Of a DNA stretch of 64,000 nucleotides, positions 1 to 11,321 are shown piece by piece. Under the pieces are notes generated by a model. It worked only from the letters and a program-made list of their open reading frames with translations. It was not told where the DNA came from and ran no database searches. The position numbers and the translations under genes were made by a program. The DNA comes from Hibiscus mutabilis. Taxonomy: Eukaryota > Streptophyta > Magnoliopsida > Malvales > Malvaceae. The stretch's first letter is position 1. Every line of letters starts with the position of its first letter. Location: assembly GCA_019671005.1 (NCBI GenBank), contig JAGYYJ010001357.1, forward strand, positions 1-64,000, written 5' to 3'.

Positions 1-209
1 ACAGTGGCGGTGGAGGGAGAAGAAGAGGAGTAAGAGTTGTCAGTAGCAGGGAGAAATTGGAAGTCGGCAAGGAGGCGCTCGGCCCATTTACTGGCGGAGT
101 AGGCGACGGAGGTAGAAGGGTGGGGGAGTTTGGAAGGTTTTCGAGGGCGGAACAATGGAGATAAAGTAGGAGTGCACAGCCCGATGCTAGTGTGCCTCAA
201 AGATTCCAT
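1..209 (-). CDS. ARC6: ARC6 plastid-division protein, 5' end of first exon (partial)
   Basis: The minus strand opens with an ATG at 209-207 and stays open to the window edge (69 codons). ARC6 is a J-domain-like protein of the chloroplast inner envelope that anchors and stabilises the FtsZ ring during plastid division. The visible N-terminus begins MESLRHTSIGLCTPTLSPL, is rich in Ser, Thr, Pro and Arg as expected of a chloroplast transit peptide, and reaches the SASKWAERLLADFQFLP segment that is conserved just after the transit peptide in ARC6 (Arabidopsis has SASKWADRLLSDFNF). The J-like domain and transmembrane part lie off the left edge. No disabling change is visible. A tRNA gene lies head-to-head 158 bp upstream. 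Identification is from recalled family sequence; the rest of the gene cannot be judged. Confidence 0.85.
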   Translation of the reverse strand, partial: MESLRHTSIGLCTPTLSPLFRPRKPSKLPHPSTSVAYSASKWAERLLADFQFLPATDNSYSSSSPSTAT

Positions 210-367
210 CTTTGGGAATCTGTGAGAGTAAAAGCCAAACGGAGGATAACAAAATTCCTTTTTGAGAGAATCGACTGCCTGCTTCTTCGCTTTGCCTATT
301 GTATCAGGAGCACTGAAGCAAATTTTTATAAAGAACTAAAACTATCTGACATATACTGGATTAACGA

Positions 368-440
368 TTCGTTGTAGTCTAGTTGGTCAGGATGTTCGGC
401 TCTCACCCGAAAGACCCGGGTTCAAGTCCCGGCAACGGAA
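368..440 (+). tRNA. tRNA-Glu (anticodon CTC)
   Basis: A 73-nt cloverleaf with no intron. The acceptor stem TTCGTTG pairs with CAACGGA (one T-G wobble at pair 2). The anticodon stem TTCGG/CCGAA encloses the loop CTCTCAC with anticodon CTC at 402-404, reading GAG. The A box (TAGTCTAGTTGG, 375-386) and B box (GGTTCAAGTCC, 419-429) are intact, so RNA polymerase III transcription is expected. The acceptor position 2 is T where most plant copies have C, tolerated as a wobble pair. Confidence 0.93.
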
Positions 441-1100
441 ACATCTCCAAATATTATTTTTGTCAACTCACTTGGATGAATCTGAGCCTCTTTAAAGTCA
501 AGTCACCCACGCGTTTTTTTGTGCAAACACTTAAATTTTTATAACGAGTGATTTGAGTTATATTTTGAATGTTTTAAATCCGTAAAAAAAAAACATATAG
601 AAAGAGGAAAGTTAAAAGATACTGTAACAAACGTTTGTTATGGATGGAATGATAGTCTGCATACATGGGCTTCTTTTCATCAACATCGCCTTTCTTTTGT
701 CTCTACAAAGCCTAATTCTTTAGCCAATCAGAATGTATGTTCACATTTGGGCTTTTGCCTTCAGACTGAAAATGTTTTCTGTTATAGAAACTTGGTGAAG
801 GAGATAGCCTGAACAGCGGAGGCATAGATGGGATCATTTGAAGGGTTTTGGTAGAATCGCACCCATTGCTAACATTGACATAAGCACATTTCCTATCAGT
901 CTGTCAAATTTTAACTTCAATGAAAATGTATTCTGACTGAGTTTTCAGTGTTCCACTTAACCAGTAACCGGATTCAAGATACTACCAAGCACCCAGTTAC
1001 AGTCAAATTATGTTTTATTGACACAGAATCTTCTGACCAATGAAACAAGGTTTATGTGTTCATACAACATTCGTGTACAGAAATTAAAACATACTTCCTC
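441..1100. other. Spacer without recognised gene
   Basis: T/A-rich sequence after the tRNA gene. The lower end probably includes the 3' UTR of the minus-strand hydrolase relic. No open frame, repeat or RNA gene could be supported. Confidence 0.5.
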
Positions 1101-4100
1101 CTATGCTGATATCAAACCTTCTGGGAAGGGTACATCATCAGGTTGAGGTGAAAGAAATCTCCTACAGGCATATAACACAGCTGAATGGAATCCATCTTTA
1201 TTTTCAAGGAATACAAAATGGCCAGCCTGCAGATGAGCAAAACAAAGATGACGAGCCCGACAGGAAGGATAGCATTTTGGATTTACAATAATGTATTCAC
1301 GGTTTTAAAATAAAAGCTATTGGGGCAGATTGCCACCCAAGTTATTTCTTATATATTGCAGAAGTAAACGGACCTGAGGAACCCTGATAATTTCACTTGG
1401 GACCTTCATTTGCTTGCAGGCTGCTTGGGCTCCTTGGTAATCCATCCAATCTTCAGTCCCATATATAAAGGTAGTTGGCACTTTCCACTCGGATGCACTA
1501 TTCAGAAATACATTGGTATAAAAAAAATAATGTGGTTATTCAATACTGTCTTCCAAACACCTGAAATCTTCATTGTTAGTAGATTGCAACACTGGTCTAG
1601 ACTCTAGCTAGTGGCTCCCATGACTTTCATATCAGTCAGTTTGAAATTCTTAAATGTGCTCTAGGTTTGAATTAGTGTTCGAGGTTTATGATCATTACAT
1701 CCATCTGTTTTATTTTTATTCAACGACTTGAAAATGTGGTCTAGGTTCGAAGAACTGCACAAGCCAAATTAGATGCTAAATGCATGTGCCCAAGGTTTGT
1801 ATGAGTGCCTTTTACTGAAATTTTGTTCATAATCCTTTCCTACCAATTAGCCTTTGAATAGCATTATATGAAATGGCATGGGTTATATGACCCTTCACAG
1901 TTCACACCAGTGTGAAGCTTTATGATCATTACATTCCTTTTTTTTCCTTAAAGAAAAAAAAAGTAGGGATATTTCCCGACCAGAAGAAAATATGTAAATT
2001 GCTCTGTACAGTGTTTTCAAATCAAAGTGAGATATTGTACATCCCTAAGATTTAGACAGAATCTTGATTGATATAAACATTGGCAGGTATTAGGCTGCCT
2101 AATGAAACGAATTTAAAACAGTAAACAGACACTTTTGCTGAACCAATAAATGAGTTTAATAAGGCGACTGAGCAAATGCTCCAAATGCAAATATACATTT
2201 TAAGCATATCTCTCAACTTGCTTTGGCAGCTGAGATATGGTACACATAATCTTCAACAACGAAGAACAGGGAAAAGCAGCCGTTATACATCTATTATTTG
2301 TTAATAGAAGATCTATACACAAAATAAAAAATCTTACAATACCATGTAGAAGTCCAGCCTCCTCCTCTGTAAAAACACCCTCTGCTGAATATCTGGGACT
2401 AAACCTAGCAGCTGTATACTTGTGTACAAGATCTGGACCCCAAGGACCTAAGCCTCTGCATACAGAATCATCCAATAAATGTTCACAAGAAGTAACTTAA
2501 ACTACTTGATGAAAAATGCAGTCAAAGAAAAGAGAATTATTGGAAATAAATATAAAATATTTAAACAAATAGGAGTAAGATTTTGACAGCAACATATAAG
2601 AACAAAGGAGATCTACAAATTTATTCAAATAACAGTTTAAGATAGAACCTACACAAAAGATATATGATTGAGAAATAACCTACATAAGAACCAACAAAGG
2701 GATCACTGATTCTTCTCAATAGCAATAGGTTAGTAAGGATCGACTACTGACCCCTATTTTCTTCCCTTAGAAAGAGAAAACCTACTAGAAACAATTACAG
2801 CATAGTGCATACCAATAGTGTTTTGGCAGACCAATTCAGGGCAATGTTTAATAGCAAAGCTTGATTTTTGAGTCAGGCTAACAAAATAGAACCAGATAAT
2901 TACAAACCTTATAATCTTATGAGGAGTAAAATTAGATTCCCATAAATGACTCAAAATTACCCCCATCCATGTCGCTCTGTTGCGATTTACCCACTCATAT
3001 TTTTCTTCTGATCCTGATGAAAATCCAGCAGCCCCCACTAAAATTAAGTGTTGTACATGTTCGGGATGCTACAGGATTAACACAAGTGATATTAGAATTA
3101 AAAAAATGTGGTAACAAACAACTTGTTGAATTCAGACATTTAACATTTAGAGGCAAATCACCTTGAGAGCATATTTAGCTGCAACATATCCTCCAAAAGA
3201 ATGCCCAAGTAATATAAAGTTACCAAGATTTTTGCTTTACGCCATTCCTCCAAGAAATCAATAAACCATGCCTCAGTTTCTGCATCATAACACACCATAC
3301 GTGAATTCTACACGTTCGATTAGCTTTTGATGTGTGAAGAGGACAAAAGAGATTATTAACACTCTGTTCACTGACCTTCAGTGCTATTGCATGTAAAATC
3401 AGGCCTACTTGATCCACCCCAACTGCATGGAAAGGTGAAGAAAGAATAAGAAAATATAATAGAATGTTGATATCAGTACAAAAATACAAATTTGCAATAA
3501 TGAGGATAAGAAGTATTTAAATCAGGACCTGATCGTAAAGCATAAACGAACTAATCAGCTGAAAATCAAGCCAAACTCATAGCCTTTGAGACAAAAGGAG
3601 CTTACCCAAGCTGATCAATAGCAATGACCCGATTGACGAGATAATCAAAATTCTTGAAAAAGAAACCTTGAGAAGCAGCATATCCATGGACCATAACAAG
3701 CATGGGAGACCCCTCCTTGTTATCAAAGGTAACTGTGTTTATGAACCTCGGCTCAACTGACGAACCAGGCGGACCTGAACCTATATTCACTAGTTCTTGC
3801 ACGTATGAAGTCCTGAAATTTCAATTACCCGTTCAAATTCTATTTATCGAATTCCTGTCGAAGTTTCCTCCAAAATCAAGCTAATTAATTGATATAATTA
3901 ATCAAAATTATTATCAAAATAAGAACGAAACAAATAATAATAATTGATATTCAAAGAAACGTGCAATTAAAGTTCCTGGTTTTCCAAGCGTACAATAAGC
4001 TCAAAACTGGAGAACCCAAACAAAGGTGATAAGGTTAAGAAATCGTAGGTTTACTTACTTGACGAGAGAGAGAAGGCGTTTCTCGGAGGCGATGATGTGG

Positions 4101-4207
4101 TCGGTGGAAGTAGGAATCCAACGGAAAACGGAGGGCCATAACGATCTGGATTTCGCTATAATTGACGGAGATGATCGGAGCTCGGATTTATTCAATTATT
4201 CGGCCAT
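1101..4207 (-). pseudogene. CGI-58-type alpha/beta hydrolase (At4g24160-like), disabled copy with introns
   Basis: Related to Arabidopsis At4g24160, a soluble alpha/beta-hydrolase with lysophosphatidic acid acyltransferase and lipase activity acting in neutral-lipid homeostasis. Exons on the minus strand: 4207-4059, 3812-3606, 3422-3376, 3279-3162, about 3051-2908, 2455-2343, 2250 to about 2155, about 1506-1374 and 1226-1101. All GT-AG borders seen are intact. Recognisable blocks are RFINTVTFDNKEGSPMLVMV, the nucleophile elbow GHSFGG, HLWESNFTPHK, GLGPWGPDLVHKYTAARF and EWKVPTTFIYG. Lesions: codon 4 is TAA (4196-4198, GAA expected); one base is missing in an A-run at 3229-3233, shifting frame just before the nucleophile elbow; exon 7 has TGA at 2213-2215 where Gly is conserved and TAA at 2156-2158. 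Retained introns make this a duplicated or unitary pseudogene, not a retrocopy. A sequencing error could explain one lesion, not all four. Confidence 0.9.
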
Positions 4208-7200
4208 TTTTCTCAAAATTAAGCATGACCAACTATAGAAAGACCGGTTCGGTTTATACGATATTTGATTTTTGCTCAAGGATACAACATTTTCTTTCGT
4301 TTTCTATATTCCAAAGCTTTGATTTTGACTAAATTATCGAAAAACAAAATTACTCAGAAATGGTATCCTGCAACCGAGAAGAAATATATAAATAAGAGAT
4401 TAAACAAATATTTGTATGCGAGCCAAAATTTAGAGTTAGTGGGCAAAACAAAAAATTTTAAAAGTGAGGGGTAAATTTAAAAATAAACTAATTTTTAAAA
4501 TAATTTATATAAAAAAACAAAACAAAAAAATAAAATCTTTCGAAAGTGGAGGGCAATTGTTCCTCTCCACACTTTAATAGCTTCGTTCCTGCTTGTATGT
4601 TTTCTTAGTTTAAACTTTGAAGATTGAAAATTTAGGAGATGGCATCGCTCTGTTTTCTAAAAGAGATAGAAATGTCGGCGATAGCTACGTCGTTCGTGAA
4701 TCGTAAGCGGCTGTCTGATTGACGAATATTTTATTTTTTGTTGCTAATAAAAGAAAAACTATTTGGGTCAATGGGCCACGAGTCTCAAATTACTGATATC
4801 GTTGTGGGCTCACTCTCTTTTGTTCTACAAATCGTTTATACCCTCTAATCTATCATTTGCGAATTTGTCAATCTGCTCCACGGTTTATGTGGAAAAAACT
4901 TGGCGAGCCAATCTAATATACACTCCATCGTTAACTAATTAATAAAGTTTAAGTTTATAAAATCTGAGCAAATCTATTTACTATTAAGTCATTAAAATTG
5001 ACATGTCATCACGACGCGACAAGATAGTTGGCGATAACGACTGATATAAAAGCATATAGCGATTATATGCACAAAATTTATCGGCTCTATCAGTTAATGA
5101 CAGTAAAAAGACGAGATAAATACAATTCATAAGTTAATTTCGAAGATTATATGGATGCAATTATAAATGAAGAACAACATTAGTGATTTAAAATTATTAG
5201 TACATGAATAAAGTTACTCCTTTAACCAAAAAGACATGATTAAAAGATATTTTACATATTGTATAGAATACTAATACTCATTAAGAATTAATATTATCGG
5301 AATTTATATACAACATCTTTGAGATTATGAATTTAGGTTGAATGACTTGAATCCATTAGTTTTATCTAATCAACTATAATCTTCATGTTAGTTATTGTCA
5401 AATAAATTGTCTAATTCTCAAAATAAAGTAAATAGGAATGTAGTAAAGAGAAGTAGGGTCGATCTACAGAGACTAAGGAATTTCTAATGTCGTCTTGTTT
5501 TGATTATGATATAAAGAAAAACAATAAGTAATAAAAGGGGTTTGTAATATAAGAAAAAAATTAACTCTAAAAATTGCGATAAAAAATGAAAGTAAATAGA
5601 TAAAAATAACAATAGTAGAAATATAGCATCAAGCTTCGCTCTGCCTCAATTCGTTTCGACCATCGAAAGAGATTTTACTTCGGGATTCATGCCGGTTACA
5701 GTCTACAAAGTTCAACCATTGTAACTTACTTTTCTCTCTGGTAAACTGAAAACCCTAAAGATAATAAAAAGATAAATCTTAAAGATAATATTATTTGTCC
5801 TAAAGATAATATTATTTAAAAAAAATAAATTAAAATTAAAATCCTAAGATAATTTAAACTCAAATTCCCAATATAATTTCTTCCATTTATCTTTCAGAAT
5901 GTGCTGATTTGACTGCTTCCTAAAAACTGTTGTTGACTGGAAAACATATTCCTGTAACAAAAATGAGTAAAACAAAACTAAATCAACATTAATAATTAAC
6001 AACGAGAAAAAATTTATAAGAAAATATATTCAATTTAAAACACTTATAAGTTATAAGCACTAATCTTCCAGGTTTTTGAACCAAATAGAAGGTTAAACCA
6101 ACTATAATTTTCAATAGTTTTGTACTAGTCGTCGAGCCGTGTAAAAAGTTTCAAATAAAAGCGCGGAGATCAATTAATGGGGGACGTAGACTTGAGCAAA
6201 TAATTAATTTATTGAATACCCCACAGGCCACAACTACATATGTTCAGACCACATCTCATGATTGGGTCCTAAAACCCTTATTTGCTTTAAACATCTTTGT
6301 TTCATCTAAATATAAGACATCTTCGCTAATTAAACTGTGAAATTTTGGGTTCTGTCAATATACATGTCGGTCATATTATTTACGTTGGTTTTTGTTTTTT
6401 TTTCTTCGTACGTAAACCATGCACATAATTAATATCTTATGTCACAGTTAAGTTTTTCGTGGGATAATATTTAATGTACCGAATATAAATATTATATAAT
6501 GTTAATTCAAACACGACATAGTATTAACGAGTAAAATAATAAATTATTGGAGTATTTATTAATAAATTCATTTACTTAAAATTAAAAGTTAATTACATTG
6601 ATTGTATTATTTTTTTAAAATATCATTCGTTTTCAATTTTTTGATTGTTGTATAAACATGAATGACAGAGTGAACGCTTAGTTGTATCTAGATTGGGAGA
6701 TCTTATAGTTTTGAACTCTTTGTAGAGACTGTATACGTTTTTCTTATAGCATCTCGCTGCTCTCCGAATAAATAAAAGTAACAAATTTCTCCAAAAAAAT
6801 ATTATTTTTCTTCTCTCCTAATGCATTAAGACAAAAAAAGAACAAGCCACATACTTTAAATTGCAGTGCAGCCTCGGCTGCTTCAAATTGCAACGAAACA
6901 ACTCAGCACGATAAAGACCATAATGAAGGTATAGAAGCGGTCAATTTTCAAAGCCAAACTCAGAACATGATCCTAGTTTGGACAAGCTAGCAGGTTCCAA
7001 GATTCATCAGGTCTATTTCTAGACTTGTAATTTCATAAGCGGAGTTAAATCATTAGACATGCTGTACTTCAATTGAGGGCTACGATCCCAGATTAACAGT
7101 TACAAGAGAGAATCACGAGGATAAAAAATGCAAAGGCGAGGGTAGAGTCTTGAATTAGACCAGAATCAAATAGCAGCTAGCTTAAAGATCTCTTTGATTT

Positions 7201-7358
7201 GCAACCGGAGCAAGTCTCCCACGCGACGAACATGCGTGTGGGATCCTCCAAACCCTCATGGCTTCTCTCCTTCACGGTCAGGGGGCATTTATAAAGAGCA
7301 CCAAAGAAGCAGTCTTTGATCCCTCAGACGCAGGGCAACAAGTTGTACTCAACCAAAT
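4208..7358. other. AT-rich intergenic region
   Basis: About 3.1 kb with no convincing open frame or RNA gene. The last few hundred bases (about 6860-7358) are less AT-rich and would contain the promoter and leader of the downstream glyoxal-oxidase-like relic. Segments around 5400-5900 look like old degraded repeat DNA, but no terminal repeats were found. Confidence 0.45.
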
Positions 7359-9011
7359 ATGTCAATCCCAACATTCATTTTCTCAATCATCCTCTCCCAT
7401 CTACTCTTTGCCTCACAGCAATGTCACCATATTCTCACCTCCGCAGCCGCCGCCGGCCGGTGGAAACTTCTACAAACAAGCATTGGCATCTCCGCCATGC
7501 ACATGCAACTCCTTCGAAACGACCGTGTCGTCATCTTTGACAGAACTGATTTCGGCAAATCAAATCTGTCGTTGCCAAATGGAAAATGCCGCAATGACCC
7601 GACTTAGGCAGCTCTCAAACTGGATTGCTCCGCGCATTCGGTCGAGTACGATGTTCCGTCCAATAAGTTCAGGGCTCTCATGGTCCAAACCGACGTTTGG
7701 TGCTCTTCTGGGGCTATCAGGCCTGACGGTAAGTTAGTCCAAGCAGGTGGCTTCAGCGATGGTGAACGTAGGGTCAGGATTTTTAACCCATGCAGCAGCA
7801 GTGCCTGCGATTGGCAAGAAATACCGAATGGGTTGGCAGTCAGAAGATGGTATGCCACCAGCCATATCTTGCCAGATGGAAGACAAATTATTGTCGGTGG
7901 TCGCGGACAATTTAACTACGAGTTTATTCCTAAAAGTATTGTCGCCAACACACTCAATTTGCCTTTCTTGTTAGAAACCAACGATTTCGTCGCAGAGAAC
8001 AATCTTTACCCTTTTGTGTTCCTTAATGTCGATGGAAACTTGTTCATTTTCGCTAACAACCGAGCTATTTTGCTTGATTATGTGAAGTATAAAGTTGTGA
8101 AGACGTACCCGACAATTCCAGGTGGCGATCCTAGAAGTTATCCAAGCACAGGTTCAGCTGTCTTGCTTCCATTGAAGGACTTGAAAACGGCAGCTATTCA
8201 AGCTGAAGTTTTGATATGTGGGGGTGCTCCTAAGGGATCTTTTTTCCAAGCCTCGCGAGGTAATTTCGTTAGAGCTTTGAACACTTGTGCCAGGATCACA
8301 ATAACCGACCCCAACCCACAGTGGGTGATGGAGACCATGCCTTTAGCTAGAGTTATGTGTGACATGATATTGCTCCCAAATGGCAATGTTTTACTCATAA
8401 ACGGTGCAAGCTCCGGATCAGCAGGTTGGGAAATGGGTCGGAGCCCGGTTCTGAGTCCAGTCTTGTACCGGCCTGATAACAAAATTGGGTCACGGTTCTA
8501 GACACAAAAACCGACAACAATTCCTCGGATGTACCACTCCTCGGCAGTATTACTTCGTGATGGCAGAGTTCTGGTTGGTGGAAGCAATCCTCACGCATTT
8601 TACAATTTTACCAGTGTTTTTTTCCCTACTGAACTAAGCTTAGAGGCATTCTCTCCAGCATATTTGGATGCTAAATTCAATGGTCTGAGACCGAAAATCG
8701 TTTACCCAAATTCAATGTCCGGGTTCAGATACAAAAAGAGAATAACAATTCGATTGGTCATTACAGGTGAAGTAGCTGAAAACTCGGTGTCAGTAACAAT
8801 GGTGGCACCCGCTTTCAATACACATTCATTCTCTATGAATCAAAGGTTGCTTGTGCTATGCAATGACAAAGTAACGGCTTTGGGGAACTCAGCATACAAC
8901 ATCGAGGTGACGACCCCACGTTCGCATAACCTTGCACCAGCAGGCTTCTATCTGTTATTTGTGGTCTATCAAGATATTCCCAGTCAAGGCATTTGGGTCA
9001 AGTTGCAGTGA
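7359..9011 (+). pseudogene. Glyoxal/aldehyde oxidase (GLOX)-like galactose-oxidase-family gene with two in-frame stops
   Basis: One uninterrupted frame (551 codon positions) matches plant GLOX proteins, secreted copper radical oxidases of the cell wall and pollen/tapetum that oxidise aldehydes to acids with release of H2O2. The predicted start has a hydrophobic signal peptide (about residues 5-30). The catalytic set of the family is visible: Cys115 (WCSSG, cross-linking Cys), Tyr165 (RRWYA), Tyr392-His393 (MYHSS) and His489 (THSFSMNQR). TAG codons interrupt the frame at 7605-7607 (after NDPT, where Glu or Asp is usual) and at 8499-8501 (after GSRF, where Gln is usual, so CAG to TAG). Reading resumes in the same frame after each, so these are point mutations rather than indels. 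The rest is well preserved, suggesting recent loss. The gene is intronless, like some functional family members. Readthrough is possible but unlikely for two separate stops. Confidence 0.9.
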
Positions 9012-9345
9012 AGAAAATGAAAAGAAAGGATTATAATGTCCAAAAGTAAAGATTTGAGCTGTGTGTTGTGTACTTATTACTATCATTATTGCTCTTACGG
9101 GATGTGACCTGGTGTTGTTTTAATTTTATAAATATTTCAGCAACCTCTGCTCATTGCCTTTGTAGAAAATGACAAGTGCATTTACAAACTATGTTGAAGA
9201 GATCAATCAAGAGGATCCGTTTTAAACTAACTGTTCTGTTGTTCTTATCCATCCCGCATTGCCTGAAAATGGTCGTTGAAGCCAGCCATCAAAGCCCATC
9301 TTGCATTGTATACGAAAATTTCCTCCAGTTCATATTTTTAATGTT

Positions 9346-9372
9346 TTCTTCTTCTTCTTCTTCTTCTTCTTT
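9346..9372. repeat. (TTC)n microsatellite
   Basis: About nine consecutive TTC/CTT units downstream of the GLOX-like relic. Open frames crossing it encode only Ser or Phe runs and are repeat artefacts. Confidence 0.9.
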
Positions 9373-10108
9373 AATATACTTACAACAGCGTTTACCTTTA
9401 CCATGGCATCCAATGTACGCTTTTACACCAACTATAAATTATTTTTCCAAGTACTGGTAGGTTTTTGGATAAGTGGAATTGGTAGGCTTAGCTCTTATTA
9501 TTAGGTCCTTGGATGGCTTTTTTGGATAAGTCGCACAAATAATGCAATAACCAGTCTAATCACCGATACTACTATCGTATCAAGATGGCTTATGAAAAAA
9601 GACGAGTGGTTTTTCGACTTTGCATTAGCATGGCGCCAAGCATTAACCAAGCTCAGAAAAAGAAACAAGTGAAAGCGATAAAAAATTTCTTGAATTTAAG
9701 CAGATGAAACAGTTAGAGCAAGAAGAAAGGATGCAGAGAGTAGGGACCATGAAAGTGATTGAAAACTACAGAGTGATGTGGGAGTCGCTTTCGGTTCCAA
9801 AAGGGTACAAACGAAGTTGATGTGAGTGGCCCAAAGAGGAAAGGAACAAAAACCCATGTAGTATCTGCAAAATACATGTTGGGATTTGGCCCAACATAAT
9901 GACCCAAAAAATGCAAGCTCAATTATCAACATGCTCGATTCGAGAATAAGATCAAAGAAAAATAATCAAGAAAAATCTCAGCGTATTTCATCCATCAAGA
10001 ACAGAAAGAACAATCAAAATCTAGTTCATAAAGCCAAAAGAATTAGTAAGGATGATCAACGAACGGATTCTCAAAAGGAAAATAAGGAACCCATTGTCTC
10101 AGTATCTT
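9373..10108. other. Spacer with unrecognised Lys/Gln-rich open frames beside the H3 breakpoint
   Basis: Two plus-strand stretches look more protein-like than the surroundings. One is at about 9700-9820 (contains EQEERMQRVGTMKVIENYRV, then a stop). The other is at 9886-10188, a 100-codon Lys-, Ser- and Asn-rich frame beginning MAQHNDPKNASS that overlaps the 3' end of the truncated histone relic. I recognise neither. They could be pieces of a foreign segment that replaced the missing 3' end of the histone gene. Confidence 0.3.
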
Positions 10109-10709
10109 CTAATGGATTGCGAAAATCTCTTCAATCTTTTGTAACCCATACCCAGTATGTTTACAAAGAAAGGAATCCATTACGATGAAGTAAAGCTTAA
10201 GCACGTTCCCCACCAGGTATGCCTCCGCAGCCTCCTGCAATGCCAACACCGCATGACTCCGGAATCTCAAATCCGTCTACAAAAGAAAGCACACAAGCTT
10301 AAATTACAATAATTGGGGAATTAGGGTTTTGATTTCTTGTAATTTTCTATGAAGCTATACCTTGAAATCTTGAGCGATTTCACTAACAAGATGCTGGAAG
10401 GGCAACTTGCGGATCAAAAGCTCCGTGCTCTTTTGGTATTTACGGATTTCACGAAGAGCAACGGTTTCAGGGCGATAGCGATGAGGCTTCTTCACTCTGC
10501 CGGTGGTAGGTGTTGATTTCCTTGCAGCCTGTGATTGATTGATTTTCGTTGAAGCGAAAAATTAGAACCAGATCCCCTAAATTTACCAGCAACAATACCG
10601 ATGCAATATGAAAATTGAAACCCTAACAAATCTATACCTTGGTGGCGAGCTGCTTTCTGGGAGCCTTTCCGCCAGTCGATTTGCGAGCGGTTTGCTTTGT
10701 ACGAACCAT
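10109..10709 (-). pseudogene. Histone H3.3-type gene, 3'-truncated and chimeric
   Basis: Minus-strand exons are 10709-10638 (MVRTKQTARKSTGGKAPRKQ to ATK), 10528-10361 (AARKSTPTTGRVKKPHRYRP to IAQDFK) and 10276 downward (TDLRFRSHAVLALQ to AYLVG). Introns after ATK and after DFK match plant replication-independent H3.3 genes, and Thr31, Tyr41 and Leu90 are H3.3-type. A 5'-UTR intron is likely (donor near 10828, acceptor at 10710), also typical. Homology stops abruptly after AEAYLVG (about 10208). The C-terminal 35 or so residues of the histone fold are gone, replaced by an unrelated tail to a TAG at 10109-10111. Unusual substitutions against the near-invariant H3 include Ala1Val, Ala29Thr, Gly34Arg, Gly44Glu, Arg69His, Arg72Ser and Gln85Arg. 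Such changes in one of the most conserved proteins indicate relaxed selection. An LTR retrotransposon ends about 195 bp upstream. Confidence 0.9.
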
Positions 10710-11157
10710 CTTTTACAAATCAAACAATGAAAGAATCTGAAAGAATAACAACCCAAAAGAAGAAGAGTCAGATTAACCGATAGAGAGAAAGAAAAAAATA
10801 AGAATACGAAAGCTTAAAAATGCATCTTACCTCCAAAAAGGTCAAGGCTTTGATTTTGGGGTCTAAAGTTTGGGAAGGATTAAGGGGGATTGCACAATAT
10901 AGAGTGTCGCGGACTTACTCTTTCTTCTCGCCCGTGTGGCACTTAGACATGCTTGAGTGACTAAGTCAGCCTAAACTTCTTAAAGATGTAAGCTAAGCAT
11001 AATGGAAGAAGAATAAGGCAAGTATGCTTCAAGTAGGACAGAAGAGAACTTAAGTATTAAATACTTGAAAAAAGATTTTATTGACTTGGAGAATGCTTTA
11101 CAAGATGTTAGGATTCTTAGCTTTCTTGGGTTACATTGCCAAATGGCCAAAGTCACC

Positions 11158-11165
11158 TATTTATA
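11158..11165 (-). promoter_or_regulatory. TATA box of the 3' LTR
   Basis: TATAAATA on the minus strand, in the context GGCTATAAATAGG. It lies downstream of the decamer array and upstream of the H3.3 relic, with the R/U5 part of the LTR following. Confidence 0.7.
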
Positions 11166-11321
11166 GCCTTCCACCTCCTCAATAGACGGTGGAGATCAAT
11201 TTAATCCTACGGTTAATATTTTGATTCTAGAGAAATCTATACAACTTAGAAATATCTTACATCTCCTAGAACTTTCTACATCATCCTAGAATGGTCTAGC
11301 CTTGGAGAAATCTCCATAACC

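Noticed and set aside
192..377. 61-codon plus-strand open frame at the left edge
   Set aside because: Antisense to the ARC6 first exon and running into the tRNA gene; no conserved motif.
7258..7737. 159-codon plus-strand open frame overlapping the GLOX-like gene
   Set aside because: Out-of-frame shadow; family motifs are all in the frame starting at 7359.
9301..9504. Open frame with a Phe/Ser run
   Set aside because: Created by the TTC microsatellite.
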